A DNA stretch of 28,069 nucleotides, taken from Collybiopsis luxurians FD-317 M1. Its lineage: Eukaryota; Basidiomycota; Agaricomycetes; Agaricales; Omphalotaceae. Where the stretch lies: the NCBI GenBank assembly GCA_000827265.1, contig KN834796.1, forward strand, positions 401,523 through 429,591, read 5' to 3'. The notes beneath the pieces are model-generated. The model saw nothing but the letters and a program-made list of their open reading frames with translations. It did not search any database and was not told the origin of the DNA. Numbering within the stretch: the first letter of the stretch is position 1; each line of letters starts with the position of its first letter. Positions 10,765 to 19,590 of this stretch are shown one piece after another. Position numbers and translations under genes: made by a program.

Positions 10765-11603
10765 GGGCCATTCAAGAAACGTGCTGTATTAATGACATGC
10801 TTAATACGTTCGAGACGGAATTGATATGACATGCTTTGATCTGTGAGAAAATCTCTCCGTAAATTGTCACCGTTTCAGAACTTTTCTTGTTCACACTATT
10901 ATCGTTCGAATACTGTACTCACAGCAATATTTTGTTTCACGATAATTCAAGTAACAACAGCCATATCTAGCCTGGAAAAATCAATTGGCTCTCCACTCAA
11001 TTTCCGCTATCAACGGTTCCGGTCATCAATCACCGGCCCTCGAATCCCCGTCGAAAAAGATTGGGGAAGAACAAAATCGAATCGCGGAGATTCCCCAAAA
11101 CCAGACTGATGCTTTCGAGGATATTCCTCCGCACCTCCGTTGTTAAATGGAAAACGTTCCAGAGTTAGGGCGTTGCCTTGCCGCACGCAATCGATATTGA
11201 CACGTCCTAAAAAATGAAGCGTCGGCACCAAGAAAGGGCAGTGAGACTGCAACCGACATTTCCGAGAAGGTGTTGCGGGTCCGACCTCTCTCCTCATTGT
11301 ACCACTTTGTTCCAGGTTTCAAACCCTGGAAAATTGACGCAGAAATTCAGTTAGAAGGTGCGGGCACGGACATTTCCTACATAGTCGTACGGTTAATTGA
11401 TGGGTGAGGCTGGTCGGTTCTATCGGTGGCGCACAGCCAGACAGACTCCCGACAGTTGCGCTCAATAGCAGATATTCAAACCTCAATCCCACGTATGTCC
11501 ACCGACCCGTCGCGCCCTGACCGAACTCACATATAAGTATGCCACAGCTCTTTCAGGCCTTAGTCGAGACCACTACCGCTCTCACATACACATACAGGAA
11601 AAG
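10765..11603. other. Intergenic region with promoter of the secreted-protein gene
   Basis: About 840 nt. Overlapping open frames on both strands near 10843-11297 show no family motif or splice logic, so I leave them uncalled. An inverted repeat TTGGGGAA / TTCCCCAA lies at 11061-11068 and 11091-11098. The right end is the promoter of 11604. Confidence 0.5.
11529..11537 (+). promoter_or_regulatory. TATA-like box of the small secreted protein
   Basis: ACATATAAG about 70 nt before the ATG at 11604, followed by a pyrimidine- and CA-rich leader. Confidence 0.5.
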
Positions 11604-12219
11604 ATGAAGCTCTCTTTCAAACAAGACGCACTCGCATTCCTCACTTGCTTTTTCTTCTGGCAATTTTCACTTGTCTCGGCGGCAATACCTCTCATCAATG
11701 AACCTGCAAACGGCACTGCGATCGCCCCAGGCGCTGCGTTCGACTTTTCCTACTTCTCTATCGCAGACTATGGGGTGTCTGCTTACAACTACACCGTTTG
11801 GCTGCTTACTTCTCTGCCAAGCAGTACTGCCCCATCTATCCATTTTGCTTCTGGGTACGATCTGGGCAAGTACGCGGAGCCAAACTACCCAGGTGGGTGT
11901 TATTTCTCTCTTCAATTCCTCTGTCTCATAACCTTGGCCGCTTTCAAATGTAACAGGAAACCCTTCCCCCTCAAACCCTCCGCCAGCACAATTGATTATG
12001 CCAGATTTCTCTAAGCCATTGGGTGGATTCGGAAGCGGATTCTCGGTGTCTGACGCTATCTTCTACCTGGCAGTGGTAGAAGAGTACGGTGTTTCTAACC
12101 CTGTATGTCCAATGTTTCTTCTCCGTATCGAAGCTGTATTGAGCATGCTTTCACAGACTGGTCCCGGTCGCTCGATCAGTGTTGTGATGAATTCGATTAT
12201 CTACAATTCCACAAATTAG
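11604..12219 (+). CDS. Small secreted protein, uncharacterised
   Basis: Three exons (11604-11892, 11957-12102, 12157-12219) give 498 nt, 165 residues. A signal peptide is clear: basic start MKLSFKQ, a hydrophobic core rich in Phe and Leu, and a likely cut after SLVSA near residue 26. The mature part starts IPLINEPANGTAIAPG and has N-glycosylation sequons NGT and NYT. It shows an alternating pattern with conserved-looking blocks (YNYTVWLL, GKYAEPNYPGNPSP, PPAQL, FYLAVVEEYG) and ends IIYNST N. The N-terminal P-x-x-G pattern is reminiscent of the beta-sandwich of Kre9/KNH-like fungal wall proteins, but that is only a resemblance. No GPI tail, few cysteines, no catalytic motif. Likely exported to the wall or medium. 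I cannot assign a function. Confidence 0.7.
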
Positions 12220-13084
12220 TTGCAACTACGTTCATCATACTACACTGCTACATAGACTACACAGTGAAGTCGAGCTTCTAATACTACTACTGTATCGCGA
12301 TTTCGAATTTCTCGAATGTCACTTACTCTAATCTCCGAGCATTAGCTGCCCAGACCCATCAGAGACCATTGTCCGAGTTTCCTCAAATATGATACTCAAT
12401 ACGGAACATTCCCCAGTCTCCCCGTCGTTCCCAAGCGCTCAGCATACCAATATTTAGGTTTATACCGAAACCTTTTACACATCTTTTAGTGTACAGCTCT
12501 ACATCGCTCCGTGAACCGTTTCTTCGACGACTTGGACCTTTCTTCATGCCCGAGCATACCGTCGGAGTCTGAATTAGTATTGCCACGGTCTAGCAGACTC
12601 GCCTTCCGACTCAATTTAGATTTTGAAGTTTGTAACGTGAGAGTGGCTTGCAGCTTCGAAATACAACTAACTACTACTAGCAACACGTCAAACCTACAAG
12701 CAGTGGTTCAGGAACTATCTACGAAGTACTGATCGGAGCCGTGGCTCGGCTCAAGGCGGGCTCTGAAAATATATCTGCATCACGCTCGTCCACGAAGTGC
12801 ATACACTAAGAGTCTCTTTGAAAGTATGCACATTAAGTCCTTCTATCATCTCAGCTACTTAAGCAACCTCCTTACAATATCGAAGTGCTGAAAGATTAAT
12901 TATTAATTTCGAATGAGCTCGGCTTAGTGGCAGCGGCAACAAAGTTTACTGAGTGGTATGGTTTAGGTAGAAGTCCACGGACTTTTCTTTCAAATTTGCA
13001 ACTGGATACCTTACGCGTAACTTTTTAAAGAGCTCCTGATATCAGCAGGACGCCAGAAAACCATTCAAGCACCAAGAATGAAAG
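12220..13084. other. Non-coding spacer
   Basis: About 860 nt with no convincing gene. A short frame at 12511-12732 has no homology cue and no splice partners. I see no RNA gene. Confidence 0.5.
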
Positions 13085-13500
13085 GGACTTGCCATAAGGC
13101 ACTGTCAAGAAGCCATTCCTACTGTGGTCCGCTGTTCAGAAAAGGGGGGGACCAGGCATAGCCCAAATCCTAGCCCCGACAAGAAAGCCATTCTTAATGT
13201 CATCTGCTGTAGCTTACTATTCACTTCCTGGCGGCAAAGGAAGAACGAGGCATCGGCCAAATCCTGGCCCCGATAAAAAACTTTCATCCTATGTCATCTG
13301 CTGTAGTCGGATTAGTCCGTTGTTCACTAGTTCACTTCTAGCGGGAAGACAGCAAGGCATTGTCCAAATCCTGACCTCGACAAAAACCATAGCCTTTGCC
13401 ATCTGCAGTACTAAGTAGTCCGTAATTCACTTTGTCAGAAAAGGGGGAACAGTGCTTCGTCCAAATCCTTTCCCTGATGTCATCATCGATTTGCCTCCAA
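13085..13500 (+). repeat. Degenerate tandem repeat, units of about 94-107 bp
   Basis: The anchor CCAAATCC recurs at about 13163, 13257, 13364 and 13461, each time followed by a CCCCGAC- or CCTGATG-like stretch. Between anchors, related blocks recur in the same order: AAGCCATTC, GTCATCTGCTGTAG, TTCACTT, then a purine-rich AAAGGGGG or GGCAAAGGAAG run. About three and a half diverged units can be seen, ending some 170 nt before family A relic 2. Confidence 0.75.
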
Positions 13501-13549
13501 TGGCTCTGTTGAGTGGCAGGGATTCATGTGCAACTCTGAACCAATGTAA

Positions 13550-13557
13550 TATAAAAA
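13550..13557 (+). promoter_or_regulatory. TATA box of family A relic 2
   Basis: TATAAAAA followed by GCC, 120 nt before the ATG at 13670. The intact family member has AATAAAAGGCC at nearly the same distance, so the promoter layout was copied along with the gene. Confidence 0.5.
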
Positions 13558-13669
13558 GCCTTCATCTCATCTCCAATCCCTCCCCGAGTCGACCTACACC
13601 TTTAATCAGGCAAGCTCTGGTTATTTACGGCAATTCAACCACGCACTCCCGTCCACATAGTACACTGCA

Positions 13670-14256
13670 ATGACAACTTATACTCTTGATATCCAAATTG
13701 ACAGCGAGCTGCTTGGACTCCTGAAGGATTGGCCCTACGCATTATGTATTTCCAGAAAAGTCGGCGATGAGTATATGTTGTCTGGAAGAGCACAAAAAGC
13801 TTTTTGCAGAACAACAGACTCGAATGGGCCAACAATTACAGGGTTTCGCATCGGGAAACTTCAAGGTATGAAATCATGGTAAACCTTGATTGTCGAGTAG
13901 TACTCACTGTAAATCAGCCCGGGTTTCTTGTCACAGCTGTATCGAACGATCATAAAGAATGTCCAAAATGACCCAGACCTCGCCGAGGGTACTTTCAAGG
14001 TTATCAACAACCATGGAGCCATCTTAGCACTGAATTGGGTGGACAGTACAGTGCCATTTACAACTCCCCTGATGTTATTCTAGGAGATGTTGTCTTCACG
14101 CCAGTGGACAAAGTTCGTATCTGGTTTGGGTTGTGCGACCTGACTGGCACTATCTTTTTGGACATCGTGGGGCCGTACATTGATGTGAACTTCGGACAGG
14201 AGACCACTGCAAAGATCTTCTATGATCAATCGGGCACTTGGAGTGTGGTAGACTGA
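13670..14256 (+). pseudogene. Family A relic 2
   Basis: Starts with the family N-terminus MTTYTLDIQI and LCISRKVGDEY. A 1-nt loss near 13772 shifts the frame: the next matching residues (WKSTKSFLQ, then LEWANNY) are read in another frame. A second 1-nt loss near 13848 shifts it again before the intron donor at 13866. The second exon (from 13918) has lost about 60 nt compared with the intact copy, meets TGA near 13966, and has a further small deletion near 14024-14034. The last part (14035-14256) is open and well conserved: GGQYSAIYNSPD, VRIWFGL, YIDVNFG, GTWSVVD. Both ends and the intron position match 14640-15324. It is a dead paralog with a largely preserved 3' half. Confidence 0.8.
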
Positions 14257-14639
14257 AACCCTGGAGTAGATAGATGGCAGCTTCCACAGGCTTACCGCTT
14301 TCCTATTTGCCTTTTGTACTGCTCATGGTGTACAATAGGTTCGTTATTGGACAATGGAAATGGAGATGCTCTCTACTCAACGGGCATCCAGGATTGAATT
14401 ATTTGGTGAGAAACTGCAGTGTTCAGTGGCTGCTTAATGAGCTCTTCATTGTACTAACTTGCTCCAAATGATAATAAGATTCACGATTATTGCACACGTG
14501 TCACAAACCCGACAAGATACATTTGAACTCATGTACTTTCTCTTTTTAGCTTGCGGTTCTTGACTTTGGTCGAGGGCCATCGTCATTCATTCCGACATCA
14601 TAAGTAGGAAGGAGTACAAAGATAAGCCTTTAAAATTTG
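14257..14639. other. Spacer between convergent family A copies
   Basis: About 380 nt between the stops of relic 2 (+) and the intact gene (-). The first part resembles the tail of relic 1 (544-620). No gene seen. Confidence 0.5.
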
Positions 14640-15324
14640 TCAATCATAGATCAACCACCAGGTTGCACGACCAGGTTCCTCTCCTTCGTAGGAAATCTCA
14701 GCAGTAGTCCTCCCGTCCATAAACGATACGTCAATGTACTCTCTCTCGTCGTTCAAAACCATAGTGGACATTTTGTCGTTCAGCGAGAACCAGACACGAA
14801 CTTCATCGTGCGGGGTTAGAGTCAAAGTGGTACCACTTTCAACAGCCATCGGTGTGTTGTAAATAATACTGCTCTCCTTATTCGCTTTGACCCCAACGCC
14901 AAAGTTGACGGCTTCCTGCTCCCTGTAATTGTTGATCAATTCGAAGGTGCCGTCTTCGGCATTTGGGTCATCTACGGCAGCCTCCATGACCCCGAACTCA
15001 TTAAGTTTACACTGTTGTTTGAATTGTATAGACTGGGAGTTCGATGTAGCCTTGACGAGAGCTCCATTCTGATATCGCGTGATTACTCCATAATCAAAGC
15101 TAATGATAATTTCATACCTTGAAGGCGCTCGATGCAAAGACAAGGTAGTTGCCGTTAACCCATCGGATGAAAGTGTTTTCCGAAAAGTCCTCAAAGCCCT
15201 TCCACACAATGTTATACTCTTCGTTAACCTTCCTGGCAATACATAATGTATGTGGAGCCTCTGGGTTTTGGAGGAACGGGAGCTGGTTCGAGCCTATATG
15301 GATTCGGAGAGTGTAAGTCGTCAT
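14640..15324 (-). CDS. Family A protein, intact copy, function unknown
   Basis: Two exons, 15324-15118 and 15068-14640, encode 211 residues. The intron (GTATGA...CAG) is in phase 0 and sits where both relics have theirs. There is no signal peptide, membrane segment or cysteine cluster, so a cytosolic product is likely. The sequence alternates hydrophobic and polar residues (YTLRIHI, HTLCIARKV, YNIVWKG, EVRVWFSL, YIDVSF), which suggests a mostly beta fold. Two related halves are possible but not clear. Acidic overall in the second half. I do not recognise a named domain, and it does not match aegerolysins in length or pattern as I know them. The start is chosen because MTTYTL is shared with relic 2; an in-frame upstream ATG at 15393 would add a 23-residue stretch not seen there. 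Confidence 0.8.
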
Positions 15325-16113
15325 GTTGATTTGTGTTCTATATGGGTATGAAGAGGTAGGACCGTGACTTCGCAGTGATTCACCTGATCTCACCTGAATA
15401 GAAGGGTTGAACTGACCAGGGGAAGAGCTGAAGATACGTCCAAGGCCTTTTATTTTACTATGTCGATCAATAAGATATGAATCCCGTCAAATCATTAGCT
15501 GCTGCAGGCGTACTCGAGTATGGCTTGAGATCCCAATGAGTGACAGAATCGGGGCAACTTGTAAGTTACATAGGAACCCGAATCATAATTGGTAGCCATT
15601 TATAATATTTTTATAGAACTAGCCTATGCAGGCAGTCAATAGGATATACATACTACATCTGGGTCCCCCGACTCCGCCGGCGATCCAGATCTCATTAATC
15701 TCTTTGAATGAATGTTCGAGGAAGTTTTGTACCTCGGCGGTACAGAACAGAACAGAGAATCCAAGAATAGATGAAAGGCTCAAGTTCCGAAGGTAAGTTA
15801 ATTGGAGATTAACAGTTGGAATGCAAGATATCTGAATGGAGTTGCCTGATTGCGACTCATTGCTGGGTGGATATTGGTTTTCGTTCAGTTAGATTCCGAA
15901 CTCACTAAAGAGGAGACCCTTGTCAATTAATAGTATGGTTTGACTGTGCACGTTCCTGCTCAGGGAGTACCCCACGGCATGCTGGTTTGCCTCCGCACGA
16001 CGCCACCTTTAACATTGAAATTGGCATGTATTTCGATCTAGTTCTATCTGAAAAAAACTATCGTCTCTCTCTCTCCGATCTCTCTCCTACGCGAGCTTAA
16101 GTTTGCACACAAC
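15325..16113. other. Intergenic region
   Basis: About 790 nt. The left part is the family A promoter. The remainder, up to the stop of the permease at 16114, has a TCTC-rich run near 16064-16086 and no gene that I can support. Confidence 0.5.
15446..15454 (-). promoter_or_regulatory. TATA-like box of the intact family A gene
   Basis: AATAAAAGG on the gene strand, about 122-130 nt before the start codon. It corresponds in sequence and distance to the TATAAAAA of relic 2. Confidence 0.45.
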
Positions 16114-18482
16114 TTACTCAAGACGACGGGCTTTTGGTACCAAAGCCCAGATGCTAATCATTGTACACATCATTGCAACCAAGCTAAATCAAAGAATCAG
16201 TATCGTAGATACGAATCCATATCCAGAGTTTGATTTTGACACTTACAAAGGCTGCAGAGACTTGATTCCGTATTTCGATGCCAAAACACCAGTGATGAAA
16301 GGCAGGGCTGCAGATCCCGCCATACCGACACCCGAAATCCACCCCATACATCCTGTGAAGAGATAAGCGGGGAGAATGCGTGTTCCGTGGCCGACCAATA
16401 TGGGAAATAGTGGTCCAAGAAGTAATCCTGGCAGTGAATTGTAAATCCCAGACGTATTCCAATGTGGGGAGAGAGCTCTCACCGATGAAAGAGACCTGTA
16501 TTGATTGAATCAACAAGGCGAAACAAGGTGAAGGACCGAGGGCTTACCGCGACAGCATTCTCAATAATCGACGGCACAAACCAAATGGTGATTTCAAGCC
16601 TATAGACACCAACCTGAGACTAACGGTACGAGGGATATTATGAAAAAAAAACATACGCTATCGATAGTACGACATAGACGAAGACAACGGTATGTTCCCC
16701 AACCTCGAAAATACCATAAATAAATGAGAAAATCCCAGAACTTCTCAAAACGACACTCACTCTTTTATTTACGTACATCAACAGGAGACGACCGAGAGTA
16801 AGTCCTGAAGGGAGTCTGAGAATCCTTACCAAACTTTGGGTGTTCAACTTACCACCGAAGAACCCAGAAGAGATGTATCCGGCGCTAGCACCGCCTTCAC
16901 GTTCTCGAATAATGAAAGTCACGATCCAACCTGAAGACAATTACATCAATTTAACGGCTATGGACTCCAAGTCGATTGAAACGCTTACCTCCAATAGTCA
17001 CTTCCACTCCAATGTAGATGAGGGCAAAGACGGCTAAGAAATGGACAGCTCGAATATTGAATATCTGGCGGTACAAATTATGCGATGTCGACCCCAAGCT
17101 GGGTGCATTCTCTTCGGAGGGCTCTTGGCCGATTTCAAGCATAAGATCTGGAACGCGAAATAAATGTCTGTATTTTTAATATTTCAAGCGCCCTCACCTG
17201 CTTGGCGTTTGAACTGGAACACAGCGCAGAGAACAGTTGTATTAGAAACTGCGATGCCTGCAGAGATGATATAGTGGAAAGACCAATGTCTGGTCTGGGA
17301 AAAGTGTGTCGCAACTAGTGGAGAGCAGAAAGCTCCAAGCCCTAGGCACTGATCAGCTCAGCGCGATGGGGATAGAGGTATCGACAAATCCTACCGTAAG
17401 CCGCATGTAGCATCATGAGTTTAGTGGATTTGTTCTTTTTGAGACTTCCAACGAAGCCATTTGCTTGCGCATTCTGTACAAACTTGAGAGGGCAAAAATA
17501 CAGAGGGGTACATTATACTCACTTGGAGGCTCATACCGAGCCCAGCCAGGAAGAACGATAAGACTAGCGCAGGGAATGGAGGGGCAGGGCTTTGAATGAC
17601 ATAGGTTGCGAGCTGGAACAAAGATCCGAGAACCATCACCTACATTACAATTAGCTCGACAACCAACTCCTATAAAGATTTGGACACACTTTTCCGAAAC
17701 CGAAACGCTCATTGAGCCAGACATTCGCTCCGGCTCCGATAACGAAACCCTATGGCCAGGTCCTGAATGAACGATGTCAAAAGTTGCTGTAAAGAACACT
17801 CACGCAACAGTTGGTCACAAATAATAGCGATACAACAGCGAAACCAACCTGCGAAATATTAGGTTCAGCATAAATCGAACGGACTATGGAGGAAACTAAC
17901 AGAGTAGTGGGTTTGAATAATGGGAAGAAGAGGTCCAACAGACCCATCGTTCCAGCCTTCCAAGATGAAACACCAACATAGAGCCGCAAAGTGAAGAATA
18001 CTTCGTCTATGCTGCTTTTTCGCAATTTGACTGGTGACAGCAGGAGAATCCTCAAACTGTAGCTGCTGGACACCGTGGAGAATTCCAGTTGAACTTTGGA
18101 TGGTCTGAGTCCTGGACGTTGGCGTTGAGATGGGATCGTCCTTGTGTAATGTAGCGATCGTCGCAATCGTCCCCGCTCCCGAATCAGCTCTAATGACAGA
18201 AGGGCGACGCGGAGCTCGTTCGGATAGATGTGCTGGGAAGAGTGAGACAGGCTGAATGGGATCCTGTCCAACAGCAGTTGATAATCGCCTTGCCCCCGCG
18301 ATCGCACCAGAACCTGCGATGATGCCAGTGGATACCGCAGAATGCTTAGGGACACCTATTGGAGGGGGCGGAGACGGATCCACGGTTTCCTCTAAGGCAG
18401 AATCATCTACAGGAAGTGTCTCGTCGATGCATCTGTCGTATGAGGGGACGGGCGGGGGAACTGCAATCGCAAAGGAGGCCAT
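16114..18482 (-). CDS. MFS permease, Bsc6/FHS-like family
   Basis: Fourteen exons: 18482-17901, 17848-17804, 17749-17690, 17639-17523, 17473-17395, 17341-17198, 17147-16989, 16930-16853, 16804-16761, 16703-16657, 16599-16548, 16495-16483, 16427-16247, 16183-16114. Total 1671 nt, 556 residues. About 160 residues of Pro/Ser/Thr-rich cytosolic tail come before the first helix (LHFAALCWCF). Family blocks: GSVGPLLPIIQ, VWLNERFGFGK, NGFVGSL, MMLHAAYG, GYISSGFFGG, TLGRLLL, IWFVPSIIENAVAVSFIG, LLGPLFPI, GSAALPFITG, SLQPF. These fit fungal permeases related to yeast Bsc6 and bacterial fucose permeases. Substrate unknown. Exon 12 is only 13 nt. The gene is divergent from the Zn2Cys6 regulator at 19591, which may control it (inference). 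Confidence 0.87.
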
Positions 18483-19590
18483 TGCGTGAAGCTTTGAACA
18501 AGGAGAGGCTGATAAGCAGTAGCACTCTCGCAGGAGTTCCGATGTTCAGTGTCAGCTGCTCTGATATACGTATCATAGAAGAGTAACATGGAAGAACGGG
18601 TGAACATTGAAGCAGAGTGCCTCAGGGAAGACGGAGCTTAAGTATGATAAGGTAGCTCATGTTCTGAGGATTTGCATCGTGTTCCAGGAAGTCGGAACGT
18701 CTTTCCGAAGGTCCTGTTTTGTTGGTTTTTGGCAAGTAGTACTTAAAGTAAATTCGTCTCCGGTACTTTGCCATTGGCTTGCGATGAATCTGCTCGTCCG
18801 TTGCTGCATACCTGTATTTAAGGTTTCTTTGCACAACGCACAGAAAAGTGATTGAAATGGGTTTGAATCTTATTTGACCGCGTCTATGTCTGGGCTCTTC
18901 CCATTTGAGTGCTCCTGCAGGGTTGACAAGGCTACAATAGCACTGCTAGCCGGGATTCGGGTGAATGGTACAGTTTGCCGTCATAAATACACCAGCCACA
19001 CCTTTACGAGCGGTGGCGTATACCAGCGTATACCATGAATCTCGACATAGCCGGGAGGCTACCGAATATTTCTCCACGTCGACCCTTCAGTATGATAAGA
19101 AATCCCTCTCAGCCTAAGTGACTCTTAGATGAAACTTGGCAAACGGAAAACCGGGGTCTACCGAGTTCAATGCACAGCAGCATCATCTTGATTTAGCTGA
19201 TGGTTACGAAGAGTCTTCCCGTGCAATTCTCATTTCTTCTTCCTGATTCTGTCAATCTTTGCAGTGTGATAAACTTTGAACATCAAATACCCAGAGAGCG
19301 CTCAAGAACATACCCTAAACATATCACACCAACATCCGGTTTGCTTTGTGGACAACACGCCAATTTACCAGAATTTATTACGTGTCACAGCCTGCGGAAT
19401 TTCTGTGCAGATATCTTTCCGCGTAAGCAATTCCGGAGTAAATCATGTAGATCCTTTGAATTTTCGTTCCTCGGTGCAAACGCCATGCTGTTCAAATCAT
19501 ATTCAGTGTCCCACGTAGTTCCTTTCCCTTTTTGCTCCTCGACGACGGTCTTTCTCTCAGTTTGTCTTCCTTCGTCTGTCTCTGGGTATA
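18483..19590. promoter_or_regulatory. Shared divergent promoter region, permease / Zn2Cys6 regulator
   Basis: About 1.1 kb without a gene between two start codons pointing apart. It has a 10-bp tandem repeat GCGTATACCA (19016-19025 and 19026-19035). It has two similar palindrome-like motifs, CCGGGAGGCTACCG (19051-19064) and CCGGGGTCTACCG (19151-19163). It has a CGG-N9-CCG inverted triplet at 18692-18706, the type of site bound by Zn2Cys6 dimers. The regulator end has a pyrimidine-rich tract (about 19520-19585) instead of a TATA box. Confidence 0.45.

Noticed and set aside
11061..11098. TTGGGGAA / TTCCCCAA inverted repeat as a terminator hairpin
   Set aside because: An 8-bp stem with a 22-nt loop is weak and has no meaning as a terminator in a eukaryote; kept only as a note in the spacer.
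10843..11297. Overlapping open frames on both strands downstream of the sugar transporter
   Set aside because: No family motif, no splice partners, no sensible promoter; they occupy the same bases on opposite strands, as chance frames do.
12383..12732. Small gene in the spacer after the secreted protein
   Set aside because: Only short unconnected frames on both strands with no recognisable composition or motif.
14640..15324. Aegerolysin-type cytolysin
   Set aside because: Length (211 residues) and residue pattern do not fit aegerolysins as I know them; no basis for a toxin call.
15118..15393. Longer N-terminus for the intact family A protein from the ATG at 15393
   Set aside because: The added 23 residues have no counterpart in relic 2, whose start aligns with the ATG at 15324.
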